A program made the position numbers and the translations under genes. 64,000 nt of DNA, taken from Solibacillus sp. FSL R5-0449. Lineage in GTDB: Bacteria > Bacillota > Bacilli > Bacillales_A > Planococcaceae. The DNA is taken from the NCBI RefSeq assembly GCF_037975215.1, contig NZ_CP150239.1:2270001-2334000 (forward strand), in the 5' to 3' direction. Of this stretch, positions 40,206 through 49,456 are shown piece by piece. Position 1 is the stretch's first letter; each line of letters opens with the position of its first letter. Below the pieces are notes generated by a model. That model was not told where the DNA came from. It worked only from the letters and a program-made list of their open reading frames with translations, and ran no database searches.

Positions 40206-40976
40206 TTAGGCAGTTTTATTTGCGCCTCCCCAAATGCGGTTTACCCAGCTTTCAAAATAATGGATTCCCTTATCCAGTAATAGGCCAAGTACCCCAATTA
40301 CAACAATGCTCGCCATAACTAAATCCAGGCTCAAAGAATTTCGCGCATCGACAATTAAAAATCCTAAACCCGATTGCGCACCGACCATTTCCCCGGCTAC
40401 GAGGAAAATCCATGCAGAACCTAGCGCCATATGAAGTCCATTGGCAATCATCGGAAATGAAGCCGGCAATATAATTTTTCTCATTGTTTCAAAAGGACTC
40501 ATTTCAAAATTCGCTGCAATACGTAAATACGTTTTATCGACCTTTTTTACCGCTGATACCGTTGACAACAAGACCGGGAAAAAAGCAGCGATAAAAATAA
40601 TAACGATCGCCGGCATATTCCCGATGCCGAACCATAAAACGATAAATGGTGACCACGCTATCGGCGAAACCGGTCGCAATACTTGCACAACCGGATCAAG
40701 CACTTTCCAGACTGCCGGCAGCCTTCCTAAAATCAGCCCTAATGAAATGGCTGCAACGACAGCAATCAGATAACCTGAGAAAAATCGAAATAAACTAATT
40801 TGTATATGTCCAAACAGCGTACCATCGGAAATGATCGCCAGTAACGCTTCCCCCACTTTTAAAGGCGGAGGGAAGAGTGCCGACTGATGCCCGCCGATCA
40901 TAATTGCAGCTTGCCAAACGACTATTAATAATAGAAAGCCAAGTGCAATCGGGGACAATTTCTTCACTATCGCCAT
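40206..40976 (-). CDS. ABC transporter permease, SsuC/TauC/NrtB type
   Basis: 256 residues, about six membrane helices, with the EAA loop EMSPFETMRKIILPASFPMIANGLHMALGSAW that contacts the ATPase. BPD_transp_1 family. It is the last gene of an ATPase-binding protein-permease operon. Its stop lies 3 bases past the convergent HxlR stop on the other strand. Family members carry sulfonates, nitrate, taurine or pyrimidine precursors; substrate here is unknown. Confidence 0.92.
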   Translation of the reverse strand: MAIVKKLSPIALGFLLLIVVWQAAIMIGGHQSALFPPPLKVGEALLAIISDGTLFGHIQISLFRFFSGYLIAVVAAISLGLILGRLPAVWKVLDPVVQVLRPVSPIAWSPFIVLWFGIGNMPAIVIIFIAAFFPVLLSTVSAVKKVDKTYLRIAANFEMSPFETMRKIILPASFPMIANGLHMALGSAWIFLVAGEMVGAQSGLGFLIVDARNSLSLDLVMASIVVIGVLGLLLDKGIHYFESWVNRIWGGANKTA

Positions 40977-40995
40977 AATATCCCTCCGTCCTATA

Positions 40996-41937
40996 CTAAT
41001 TTACAAAGCTGGCATCAACAAAATCTTCATAGGAAGGCGGGTTTTCGGATAATCCCATTTCCAGTAATGCATCACGCAAAATCGCATAACTGTCCTGTTC
41101 AATGCTTAAGTTGTCATAGGATATCCAATCCAATGAAATATCCAGTACATTTTTTTCAACTGTTAAATACTGACCAACAACTTCATGCATATGGTCATCT
41201 TTACCTTGTGCAAGCTCTCCGCCCGCTACATAGTCATCGACAAACTTTCCAGCCAATTCTTTATTTTCCTTAATAAACTGACCGCGCAATACTAAACCGC
41301 AATCAATTGAATCTTTCCAAATTTCTTCTGACTGATAAAGCACTTTACCGTTTTCTAAAGCAACGGAAATCGCACCAAACGGCTCAGCAACTACATAACC
41401 AGCAATACGCCCTTCCGCTAATGCTGCAGGCATTTCCGCTGGCGGCAATTCAATAACATCTACTTCATCGTAAGCAATACCATGTTTTTTCAGCATTTCA
41501 TACAGCAAAATATTATGTGTTGAAAATCTGCTTGGAATCGCAAAAGATTTCCCTTTCAGTTCTTCCACTGAATTAATATCTTTACCACCGATTAATACAT
41601 TGCCGTCCCTGTGACCAAGTGCTACTGCTTTTAGATCAATGCCTTTTTCCTTTGCATTCATCGCTAGCTGAATCAATACAGATGCTCCATCAATAGCACC
41701 AGTATTCAGTGCATCCATCAGCTCTGGCCAAGATCCGAATTTCACAAGCTCTAAATTATAATCTTCATACTTTTCGTCATTCTGCATATACAACGGAACT
41801 GCATGCGTAATCGGTAAATATCCGATTTTAATCGTTGGTTTTTCCCCGTTACCTGCAGAACTGCCTGTTTCGCTCGACCCACATGCTGCCAACAATGCCA
41901 CGAACAGCATCGTCATCATTAACACAACTTTTTTCAT
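40996..41937 (-). CDS. ABC transporter substrate-binding lipoprotein, SsuA/NrtA type
   Basis: 313 residues. Lipoprotein signal peptide MKKVVLMMTMLFVALLAAC with lipobox LAAC and mature Cys at 19. The fold is the NMT1/SsuA-like type: IGYLPITHAVPLYM, LNTGAIDGASVLIQLAM, FAIPSRFSTHNILL, AGYVVAEPFGA. The opening and the histidines resemble nitrate/bicarbonate (NrtA/CmpA) binders as much as sulfonate binders, so the ligand is open. Between its ATPase and permease genes. Confidence 0.9.
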   Translation of the reverse strand: MKKVVLMMTMLFVALLAACGSSETGSSAGNGEKPTIKIGYLPITHAVPLYMQNDEKYEDYNLELVKFGSWPELMDALNTGAIDGASVLIQLAMNAKEKGIDLKAVALGHRDGNVLIGGKDINSVEELKGKSFAIPSRFSTHNILLYEMLKKHGIAYDEVDVIELPPAEMPAALAEGRIAGYVVAEPFGAISVALENGKVLYQSEEIWKDSIDCGLVLRGQFIKENKELAGKFVDDYVAGGELAQGKDDHMHEVVGQYLTVEKNVLDISLDWISYDNLSIEQDSYAILRDALLEMGLSENPPSYEDFVDASFVN

Positions 41938-41948
41938 CTACTATCCTC

Positions 41949-42722
41949 CTAAATATTAAATTCAATTGCTGCTTTATGCGTAAATTGGAATTCATTAAAT
42001 ATGATTTCACGGTAATGCTGAAAATCCGTATCAGCACGATCACGTTCCTTTGGCAGCTTGAGTACAACTTCTTTATGAATCTCGCCAGGATTTGGCTTCA
42101 TGATGAGGATGCGATCGGCCAAATAAATCGCTTCATCGATATCATGGGTAACTAATACAATCGTCATTTTTTCGCGTTGCTGGATCTGCTTCAATTCATC
42201 CTGTAAGTAATAGCGTGTAAATGTATCAAGCGCTCCAAACGGCTCATCCATTAAAATAACTTCCGGTTGTATGGCCAGTGCACGTGCTATTGCCACCCTT
42301 TGCTGCATACCGCCTGAAAGCTCACCCGGTAATGAATCGGCACGATCTTGCAATCCAACCATCTGCAAATAATAGGACGCTTTCTCCGTAATCTCAGCAG
42401 TACTTAAATTCGAATTTTCAATTCCAAGTTCCACATTTTTTCGAACAGAGCGCCATGGCAGCAGTCCGTAATTTTGCATAAGCATGATACAACGCTTGCT
42501 AGGTTTCGTCACGGCCGTTCCATCAAGCAGGATTTGCCCCTTCTTAATAGTTTCAAAGCCGCCGATGCAATTTAGCAATGTACTTTTGCCGCAACCGCTT
42601 TTTCCTAAAATGGCAATGACTTCACCATGATTTATAGTAAATGAGACATCCTTTAAAACTGTGGGACCATTTTCTCCATACGACTTTGAAACTTCATTAA
42701 TTTCAATCTTAGCTGTCGACAA
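41949..42722 (-). CDS. ABC transporter ATPase, SsuB/TauB type
   Basis: 257 residues. Walker [10 protein letters not shown] near residue 40, Q-loop [10 protein letters not shown], signature [15 protein letters not shown], Walker [14 protein letters not shown]-loop VTHDIDEA. Energises the adjacent importer. The start is a TTG with GAGAGG very close (3-4 bases), so the exact start is uncertain. First gene of the importer operon. Confidence 0.95.
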   Translation of the reverse strand: MSTAKIEINEVSKSYGENGPTVLKDVSFTINHGEVIAILGKSGCGKSTLLNCIGGFETIKKGQILLDGTAVTKPSKRCIMLMQNYGLLPWRSVRKNVELGIENSNLSTAEITEKASYYLQMVGLQDRADSLPGELSGGMQQRVAIARALAIQPEVILMDEPFGALDTFTRYYLQDELKQIQQREKMTIVLVTHDIDEAIYLADRILIMKPNPGEIHKEVVLKLPKERDRADTDFQHYREIIFNEFQFTHKAAIEFNI

Positions 42723-42927
42723 CTACCTCTCACCCCAATACCAATTATTCAACTTGGTTTTATATTATATGAGTTATATTATTATACTTACTTAAATAAA
42801 ACAACCTTATTTTTTAATTAATTTTTATTTTCTAAAAAATAATCGGATTTTTTTAGAATATAATGTAAAATGGAGCAATCTACTCTACGTAGATTGGTAT
42901 GTTTTACTGGAAAGTGAGGTCACCTGA

Positions 42928-43491
42928 ATGAAAAAAGTAACATTAATTCCGCAAGCACTTAGCTATGCTAAAGAAATCCATCGTTTATCTCAGGCACCCG
43001 AGGTGAAGAATGCACTCGGACTTCCAACTCAATCTGTGGAAGATACGGAAAACTTTATTATTAATACATTAATGGAGGAATCTGAAGGAAGAACGATTTC
43101 CCGTTTAATTTTGAATGAAGAGGACAAATTGATCGGAATCACTACATTGATGTTTATCGATCAATCCAATAAGCAGTGCCATATCGGAAGCTGGATTGGC
43201 GTGGATTATTGGGGACAAGGCTATAATCTGGCTTCTAAAATCGAACTTTTGAAAATCGCATTCGAATACTTACACCTAGAAGTAGTATTCGCCGGTGCGC
43301 GCACAGTCAATTTACGTTCTCAAAAAGCACAGGAAAAGCTTCCGTTCATCTCTTTAAATATTGAAAAACAATTTCCGGAAGAACATTTACTGCTGGAAAA
43401 AAGACAAAAGCAACCGTGTATTTTAAATGCTGTTTTCAGGGATGACTTTCTTAATTATTTATACCCAACACAAAAAGAGCGGAAAATTTAG
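42928..43491 (+). CDS. GNAT-family N-acetyltransferase (RimJ/RimL type)
   Basis: 187 residues. GNAT fold: GITTLMFIDQSNKQCHIGSWIGVDYWGQGYN supplies beta strands 4-5 and the acetyl-CoA loop (GVDYWGQGYN replaces the usual Q/RxxGxG/A), followed by EVVFAGARTVNLRSQKAQEKLPF, the RimL-like N-x-x-S segment. Acceptor unknown. GTGAGGT ribosome site 8 bases upstream. Its last codons lie inside the terminator hairpin. Confidence 0.85.
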   Translation: MKKVTLIPQALSYAKEIHRLSQAPEVKNALGLPTQSVEDTENFIINTLMEESEGRTISRLILNEEDKLIGITTLMFIDQSNKQCHIGSWIGVDYWGQGYNLASKIELLKIAFEYLHLEVVFAGARTVNLRSQKAQEKLPFISLNIEKQFPEEHLLLEKRQKQPCILNAVFRDDFLNYLYPTQKERKI

Positions 43492-43518
43492 AGATGACTC
43501 TAATTTTTCCGCTCTTTA
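43473..43518. terminator. Bidirectional terminator overlapping a CDS end
   Basis: AAAGAGCGGAAAA...TAGAG pairs with CTCTA...TTTTCCGCTCTTT. It serves the convergent GNAT and cstA genes and includes the last codons and stop of the GNAT gene. Confidence 0.88.
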
Positions 43519-43527
43519 TTAATAGTA

Positions 43528-45321
43528 TTAGTTAGCAGTTGCCTGTTTTGTGAAACGAGGATGTGCCCAAAGTTCACGCCATTTGATGAATGATGTAATG
43601 ACAATAATCAAACCTAATGTCAGCATAATAATCGATAAAATACCGTTTAAAATATTGTAGCCGCCAGCCATCTCATTCCAGTAAACATTTTTCACCATCC
43701 AGAATCCTGCTACATTTACCGTAATATATAAATACACTAACGGAATAAAGCAAGTTAAGGCATAAATCCGTTTATCTGCTACTTTCAAGACGAATGTGAC
43801 ACCACACACTAAACCAATCGAGGCCATCAGCTGGTTCGACACTCCGAATAATGCCCAGACAGAAGCAATGTCACCTGAATTCAATAAGTACCCCCACATG
43901 ATACAGGCCAATGCACTGGCCCCAATCGCACCTGGAAGCCAATCCGTCTTTTTCAGCGGCTTGTACACATTCCCTAGGAAATCTTGAATTAAATAACGTG
44001 CTGTACGTGTACCTGCATCAATTGCAGTTAAAATAAATACAGCTTCAAACATAATAACAAATTGATAGAAGTAAGCCGTTAGATGGCTAAACCATTCTAC
44101 TCCTGAAAATATGGATGCCATACCGACTGCCAGTGTTACGGCACCACCAGTACGTCCCTCTAAATCCATCCCAATCGCTTCTGAAAGCGCCGGTAAATCA
44201 ACTACCGTCATGCCTAATTTTGCGAATGCTTCTGGTGAAGAGTTAATCGCAAAGTAATCTGCCGGATGCAAAACAGTTGCAGCAATCAGTGCCATTACCC
44301 CAACGACACATTCTACGAGCATTGCCCCAAAACCAACAACGCGAATATCATCCCAACGATTTAACATTTTCGGTGTTGTACCAGATCCAACAAATGCGTG
44401 GAAACCGGAAATGGCTCCACAGGCGATTGTAATCGATACGAATGGCCATACCGGACCTGCAACGATCGGACCGCCTCCAAGGAACTCTGGAATAAATGCC
44501 GGGAACTGAATTGTCGGATTAATAATGAACACACCTATGATTAACGCAACAAATACCCCTATTTTCATGAAGCTGCTTAAGTAATCACGAGGTGCCAGTA
44601 AGAACCATACAGGTAAAGCGGCTGCAAAGAATGCGTAAATCGGCAATAGAATCGATAATGTTTCACGATCCAATGTTAATACATCGCCCAACCAAGTACC
44701 TTGAATAGACGGTCCATAGAACACCGCGCCAACAAGAAGGATGACCCCAAGTATTGTTGAAATTTTTAAGTTTCCTGTAAATTTATTGATCAGACCCATG
44801 AGCATTGCAATCGGTATCGTAGCGGCAACAGCAAATGTTCCCCAAGGATTTTCTGCTAAAGCTCCTAAAATAACCATCGATAAACCGGCCATTGTTATCG
44901 TAATAATGAAAAGCATTGCTAAACCTGTACAAAAACCAGCGACAGGCCCAAGTTCTTCACGCATAACTTCCGATAATGACTTTCCGCCTTTTGTCATCGA
45001 AGCAAATAATACAACGGCATCATGTACAGCTCCCCCAATAACAGCACCAATTAGTAGCCATAAATAGCCCGGTAAATAACCGAATTGTGCGGCTAATATC
45101 GGACCGACTAATGGCCCCGCTGCTGCAATTGCTGCAAAATGATGTCCGAAAGCTACCCAACGATTTGTCGGCACATAATCTTGTCCATCATTTTTTTCAT
45201 TTGCAGGTGTAGGTGTATCTTCGTTAATCTTCAATACTTTTTTCGTAAAGAAAATCCCGTAGAAACGATAGGCAATTACTAAAACACATATTGCACCAAT
45301 TACTAAAGTTATCGCATTCAT
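43528..45321 (-). CDS. cstA: Carbon starvation protein CstA family transporter
   Basis: 597 residues, about 16 membrane helices. CstA family markers: FGHHFAAIAAAGPLVGPILAAQFGYLPG, GAVHDAVVLFASMTKGGKSLSE and SGFHAFVGSGTTPKML. Relatives take up pyruvate or peptides during starvation. GGGGGAGAAGG ribosome site. A 357-base AT-rich gap (45322-45678) separates it from the divergent KGG gene; an 8-1-8 palindrome lies 134 bases before its start. Confidence 0.94.
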   Translation of the reverse strand: MNAITLVIGAICVLVIAYRFYGIFFTKKVLKINEDTPTPANEKNDGQDYVPTNRWVAFGHHFAAIAAAGPLVGPILAAQFGYLPGYLWLLIGAVIGGAVHDAVVLFASMTKGGKSLSEVMREELGPVAGFCTGLAMLFIITITMAGLSMVILGALAENPWGTFAVAATIPIAMLMGLINKFTGNLKISTILGVILLVGAVFYGPSIQGTWLGDVLTLDRETLSILLPIYAFFAAALPVWFLLAPRDYLSSFMKIGVFVALIIGVFIINPTIQFPAFIPEFLGGGPIVAGPVWPFVSITIACGAISGFHAFVGSGTTPKMLNRWDDIRVVGFGAMLVECVVGVMALIAATVLHPADYFAINSSPEAFAKLGMTVVDLPALSEAIGMDLEGRTGGAVTLAVGMASIFSGVEWFSHLTAYFYQFVIMFEAVFILTAIDAGTRTARYLIQDFLGNVYKPLKKTDWLPGAIGASALACIMWGYLLNSGDIASVWALFGVSNQLMASIGLVCGVTFVLKVADKRIYALTCFIPLVYLYITVNVAGFWMVKNVYWNEMAGGYNILNGILSIIMLTLGLIIVITSFIKWRELWAHPRFTKQATAN

Positions 45322-45454
45322 TTCCTTCTCCCCCTAAGTTTCTCTCTGTAGTCGTGATATAACAATAACAAAATTCAAAACTGTTGTATCACAATGTTTA
45401 GAATTAACTGAAAATTATGCATAATAGCTATTTTATCATATTAATCTAGCGATA

Positions 45455-45471
45455 TTAGATAAATTATCTAA
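45455..45471. promoter_or_regulatory. 8-1-8 palindrome upstream of cstA
   Basis: TTAGATAA-A-TTATCTAA, perfect 8-bp arms around one base, in the cstA/KGG divergent gap. The shape recalls Fur-family sites but the sequence does not match the Fur, PerR or Zur consensus, and it is not a CcpA cre site. Confidence 0.45.
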
Positions 45472-45598
45472 ATAGTATAAATAATTCCCCTTTACATACC
45501 TATGTGATATGAAGGCTCTCTAATATAGAAAGAACACACCAATTTTTCCTTAATAATTTTATATCATTTTTTTGTAATATAAACGAAATATAATTAAT

Positions 45599-45623
45599 GT
45601 TTAATATAAAGTGAGATGGGAAT
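45599..45623 (+). promoter_or_regulatory. Sigma-B promoter of the KGG-repeat gene
   Basis: GTTTAA (45599-45604), 13-base spacer, GGGAAT (45618-45623), an exact fit to the Bacillus sigma-B consensus GTTTAA-N12-14-GGGWAW. Confidence 0.88.
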
Positions 45624-45678
45624 TTAACTAGTAAGCTTAACAATAAGCTAATAAATTTTCACTAGGAGGATGTAAGAA

Positions 45679-45972
45679 ATGGCTAATAACAACAAACGTA
45701 ATCAGAATCAGAATGACGGATCAATGACGGTTCAAGAAGCGGGTCGTAAAGGCGGAGAAGCTACATCTAATAACCATGGTAGAGAATTTTATGAAGAAAT
45801 CGGCCGTAAAGGTGGAGAAGCGAGCAGCGGAAACAACCAAAACGGTAATAACAACAACAATAATAATGGCGGCAAAATGAGCCGTGAAGAGGCTGGCCGC
45901 AAAGGCGGAGAAGCAAGCCGCAGAAATAATAACAGCAACAACTCTAACAACAAAAATAACAAAAACAACTAG
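45679..45972 (+). CDS. KGG-repeat general stress protein (GsiB-like)
   Basis: 97 residues, extremely hydrophilic, about one third Asn. Three KGG modules are visible (EAGRKGGEATSNNHG, EIGRKGGEASSG, EAGRKGGEASRR), the stress-induced repeat of GsiB and related hydrophilins, separated by poly-Asn spacers. Relatives protect against desiccation and general stress. AGGAGG ribosome site and a consensus sigma-B promoter fit that role. It is monocistronic, with a strong terminator. Confidence 0.92.
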   Translation: MANNNKRNQNQNDGSMTVQEAGRKGGEATSNNHGREFYEEIGRKGGEASSGNNQNGNNNNNNNGGKMSREEAGRKGGEASRRNNNSNNSNNKNNKNN

Positions 45973-46024
45973 TAATTAATTGATGAACCTTGAAGACAGG
46001 TTAATTTGAACATTAAAGTTAATA

Positions 46025-46067
46025 AAGGATGCTGGCCGTTTAGAAGAACGGCCAACATCCTTTTTTG
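46025..46067 (+). terminator. Terminator after the KGG gene
   Basis: AAGGATG..GGCCGTT, short loop, AACGGCC..CATCCTT, then TTTTT. Confidence 0.9.
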
Positions 46068-46228
46068 TATGTATTTAAACGTTTATCCATATTTTTTCTC
46101 CAACAGCATACATACCCAATCAAATTACTTGAAAATATTATACGAGAATTATATATTATTTTATGCTTGCTGTATTTTCAGTGAGCGTTTTATTGTGTTT
46201 TCTTATTATTTTATATAGAGAAAAGGAA

Positions 46229-46792
46229 ATGAGCGCATACATGCAACAATATACAAACGAATTTTTATATGAATTAATCCATTCCACTATAAAAGATACC
46301 GGCCTCACTATCATGTTGAAAGAGGACCATTCCGGAGTAAATATGAGCTATAATTTTATAACAAATGTTGTTAGTTTCGATGCTAAACGGTTAGTGGAAG
46401 CTGCTGGAGAACTCTCAAGCATTCCATTTGATCAATATGTAAAGACAATAACACTTCATGAACTTGGTCATGCTCTCGACCGCCCTGCACTCGATGCTTC
46501 TTTAGATAGAACCCTCGATTATTTTGATATGCGAGATCAATATTCTACAAAGGAAATTTTTAAAAATCCCGATTTACTAGGTATGATTATTGAAGAACAT
46601 CAAATGAACATTGCTTTTGAAGAAACAGCATGGGCTAATGCAGAAAACCTGAATCAAAAATTACAAATAATCGATCAAAATTCATTTGAATTAATAAAAA
46701 AACAAAGTCTTTCCACATATATTAAAAATTATGAAGAAGATTTGTCAGCATACAAACAGCTACTGGAACAAACAGAGCTTTTGCCTGCTTAA
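46229..46792 (+). CDS. Small HExxH metalloprotease-like protein
   Basis: 187 residues if started at 46229. The zinc-protease signature HELGH is present in KTITLHELGHALDRPAL (about residue 73), with a possible third ligand in a downstream Glu-rich helix (MIIEEHQMN, FEETAWANAE). Family not recognised; overall layout resembles small zincin/ImmA-type domains. Start uncertain: AAAGGA is only 2 bases from this ATG, a second ATG lies 12 bases on, and an in-frame start at 46163 would add a membrane segment but has no ribosome site. Single gene. Confidence 0.7.
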   Translation: MSAYMQQYTNEFLYELIHSTIKDTGLTIMLKEDHSGVNMSYNFITNVVSFDAKRLVEAAGELSSIPFDQYVKTITLHELGHALDRPALDASLDRTLDYFDMRDQYSTKEIFKNPDLLGMIIEEHQMNIAFEETAWANAENLNQKLQIIDQNSFELIKKQSLSTYIKNYEEDLSAYKQLLEQTELLPA

Positions 46793-46839
46793 TTTTGGTG
46801 AGCCCAAACAAAAATGTGAACAAATGCATGTAATAAAAT

Positions 46840-46882
46840 AACGATCTTGAAAGCGAAAATGTCCTTTCAAGATCGTTTTTCT
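46840..46882. terminator. Bidirectional terminator
   Basis: AACGATCTTGAAA / TTTCAAGATCGTT, 12-base loop, T-run on the plus side and A-rich flank on the other, between the convergent HExxH and RNase J genes. Confidence 0.85.
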
Positions 46883-46896
46883 GTAATGATTGAGTT

Positions 46897-48561
46897 TTAT
46901 ATTTCAATAATAATCGGTAAGATCATCGGCTTTTTCATTTTTAAAGTAAAGATATATTGGTCTACCGCGTGCTTAATCGCTTTTTTCATGGCAAAGGGAT
47001 TGGATTCATTAAAGTTTTCAACGGCTGCTTGAGCAATTTCATTAATATCATTTATTAATCCTTCTGATTCTCTTGCATAGACAAATCCGCGTGAAATACT
47101 GTCCGGACCTGAAATAATGGACCCATCGAATTTACTGATTGTCACGACAATAACGAGCATCCCATCTTCGGATAGCTGTTTTCTGTCCCGAAGTACGATT
47201 TCACCGACTTCATCACTTCCCGTACCATCCACATACGTATCTCCGGCTGGAATGGACCGTGTTTGCCTTGCTTCCCCACCTTTAATATCGACAATCTCAC
47301 CATTTTTAAGGATAAATGTATTTCCTTTTTCAACGCCAACCGCTTCCGCCAATTCACGATGAATATGAAGCATACGGTATTCACCGTGAATTGGAATGAA
47401 ATATTTAGGCTTCATAAGTGTCAGCATCATCTTTAAATCTTCTTGATAGCCATGTCCAGAAACGTGCATACCGGTAATGCTTGAATTTCCGTAAATTACT
47501 TTTGCGCCAAGCTGAAACAGATTATCAACGATTTTCGAAACATCTTTTTCATTTCCCGGTATCGGAGAAGCTGCAAAAATAACTGTATCGCCTTGGACGA
47601 CTTTAACATCTCTATTACGCCCCGTTGAGAGTCTGGAAAGCGCAGCTAATGGTTCCCCTTGGCTTCCCGTACATAATATTACTGCACGTTCCGGCGGTAA
47701 TTCTTTCAGCTCTCTTGGTTCGATAAGCATCCAATCCGGAATATCCAAGTTGCCAAGTCGCATCGCTACCGAGGTAACATTGACCATGCTGCGACCTAAA
47801 AGAACAATTTTTCGATTTGTCTTTTTTGCTGCGTCAACGATTTGCTGAATCCGGTTTACATTGGATGCAAATGTAGAAATAAAGATTTTTCCAGTAGCCT
47901 TTTGAAACGCCTCATCCAAATGACCGCCAATTACTTGCTCGGAAGGCGTAAAGCCCCGACGTTCAGCGTTTGTACTTTCGGAAATTAATGCAAGCACCCC
48001 TTCTGAACCGAGGGCTGCCATTTTGTGAATATCTGATGCTTGATCATTTACAGGCGTAAAATCAAATTTGAAGTCCCCTGTATGAATTACTTTCCCTTCA
48101 GGCGTATGAAAAACAATCCCTAAACAGTCAGGGATACTGTGACTTGTTTTAAAGAATGTGAGAGATAATTGGTCGAAACGAATTTGAGATTCTGCATTTA
48201 TTTCATTTAACTCCGTATCGCGGAGCAGTTTATGCTCCTTTAATTTTAATTCTATTAACCCGAGTGTAAATCTGGATGCATAAATGGGAATATTAATTTT
48301 TCTCAGCAAATACGGGATGCCGCCAATATGATCCTCATGTCCATGCGTTACAACTAAAGCTTTGATTTTATGTTTATTTTCCTCCAAATAACTTAAATCC
48401 GGGATGATCAAATCGACACCTAATAAACTTTGATCCGCAAATTTCCCGCCACAGTCAACGATAACTAATTCTTGCCCATATTCAATGACATACATATTTT
48501 TTCCGATTTCATTAATGCCGCCGAGTGCGAAGATAGATAGTGTGTTTTCAGTATTTAGCAA
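46897..48561 (-). CDS. Ribonuclease J
   Basis: 554 residues, metallo-beta-lactamase/beta-CASP nuclease with 5'-3' exo- and endonuclease activity in mRNA decay and rRNA maturation. Metal site HGHEDHIGG near residue 75, HTGDFKFD near 165, beta-CASP motifs FASNVNRIQQ, CTGSQGEPLAALSR and SGHGYQED, plus HGEYRML. Start TTG has AGGAGG 8 bases upstream. J1 and J2 are similar and both occur in Bacillales; all active-site residues are intact, so a J1-like or additional active paralogue is more likely than a J2, but rnjA is not certain. Confidence 0.92.
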   Translation of the reverse strand: MLNTENTLSIFALGGINEIGKNMYVIEYGQELVIVDCGGKFADQSLLGVDLIIPDLSYLEENKHKIKALVVTHGHEDHIGGIPYLLRKINIPIYASRFTLGLIELKLKEHKLLRDTELNEINAESQIRFDQLSLTFFKTSHSIPDCLGIVFHTPEGKVIHTGDFKFDFTPVNDQASDIHKMAALGSEGVLALISESTNAERRGFTPSEQVIGGHLDEAFQKATGKIFISTFASNVNRIQQIVDAAKKTNRKIVLLGRSMVNVTSVAMRLGNLDIPDWMLIEPRELKELPPERAVILCTGSQGEPLAALSRLSTGRNRDVKVVQGDTVIFAASPIPGNEKDVSKIVDNLFQLGAKVIYGNSSITGMHVSGHGYQEDLKMMLTLMKPKYFIPIHGEYRMLHIHRELAEAVGVEKGNTFILKNGEIVDIKGGEARQTRSIPAGDTYVDGTGSDEVGEIVLRDRKQLSEDGMLVIVVTISKFDGSIISGPDSISRGFVYARESEGLINDINEIAQAAVENFNESNPFAMKKAIKHAVDQYIFTLKMKKPMILPIIIEI

Positions 48562-48719
48562 CTTTGAGTCCTCCTATAGGATGGATATTTTTATGTGCAT
48601 AAAATTTCGCCTTATCCGCTAGTATTTCTATTTTAAAAAGAAACTATACGAAAGCAGTTCACGATGTTTTGAAATAATTCATCGTATTTTGCCCATACTA
48701 CAATTGAAAGGAATTGATC

Positions 48720-49406
48720 ATGATGCTTAGTGAAAAACAGCTTACTAAATTAAAACGAGTGCTCATCGAACAAAAAAGAGAATTAATTGGTGATGTCAAT
48801 ACAAATGAAAATGAACTTATTGCACGTGCCAGTTTAAGGGATTCTACTGATGAACTTTCTACTATCGACAATCATCCCGCGGATTTGGCAACCGAATTAT
48901 ATGACCGTGAAAAAGATATGGCGTTAAAAGTGCATAGTGATGACTTATTGGGTCAAATCGAAGCGGCATTTGAACGGATGAATGACGGTACATATGGAGT
49001 TTGTGCAAAATGCCAAACAGAAATCCCATATGATCGGCTGCAAGCAATTCCGTATACCACTTTTTGTATCGAGCATAGTGATGCAAAAACTCCGGCAACA
49101 GATCGTCCGGTTGAAGAACAACTGCTCCATCCGGCTGTTGACAACTCCTTTTCAAATCGGGAAAAGGATGATGAACTTCAAGATAACGAAGACTCCTTCC
49201 AAATTGTCGCACAGTATGGAAATTCCGATACACCGGCAGATTTTGAAGGGGATTTCGATCACTACAATGATTTATATAAAGACAAAGATGATGAAGATAC
49301 GTATTCCGCACTGGAAATATTGCATGTATCAAAAGAAGATTATCTTCAGGGGCAAATTTCCAAAGAATATGCAGATGAAGCACGTAAATACGATTATTTA
49401 GAATGA
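48720..49406 (+). CDS. YteA-type DksA/TraR zinc-finger protein
   Basis: 228 residues from the ATG with AAAGGA 7 bases upstream. N-terminal coiled coil (LSEKQLTKLKRVLIEQKREL), DNHPADLATELYDREKD as in the YteA family, and the DksA-type finger CAKCQTEIPYDRLQAIPYTTFCIEH (about 96-120), with His replacing the last Cys. The acidic C-terminal half is variable. YteA-type genes are sporulation-associated in Bacillus; whether it binds RNA polymerase is unknown. Confidence 0.88.
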   Translation: MMLSEKQLTKLKRVLIEQKRELIGDVNTNENELIARASLRDSTDELSTIDNHPADLATELYDREKDMALKVHSDDLLGQIEAAFERMNDGTYGVCAKCQTEIPYDRLQAIPYTTFCIEHSDAKTPATDRPVEEQLLHPAVDNSFSNREKDDELQDNEDSFQIVAQYGNSDTPADFEGDFDHYNDLYKDKDDEDTYSALEILHVSKEDYLQGQISKEYADEARKYDYLE

Positions 49407-49420
49407 CCGCAGTCTATCCA

Positions 49421-49455
49421 AAAAGCCGAGAATTTCTGTGTTCTCGGCTTTTCTC
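49421..49455. terminator. Bidirectional terminator
   Basis: AAAAGCCGAGAA / TTCTCGGCTTTT, 8-base loop, followed by CTTTATTTT, between the yteA-like gene and the adh remnant. Confidence 0.88.
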
Positions 49456-49456
49456 T

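Noticed and set aside
48862-49401. Long frames on both strands across the yteA-like gene (173 and 139 residues)
   Set aside because: Shadows of a well-supported zinc-finger CDS with start site and terminator.
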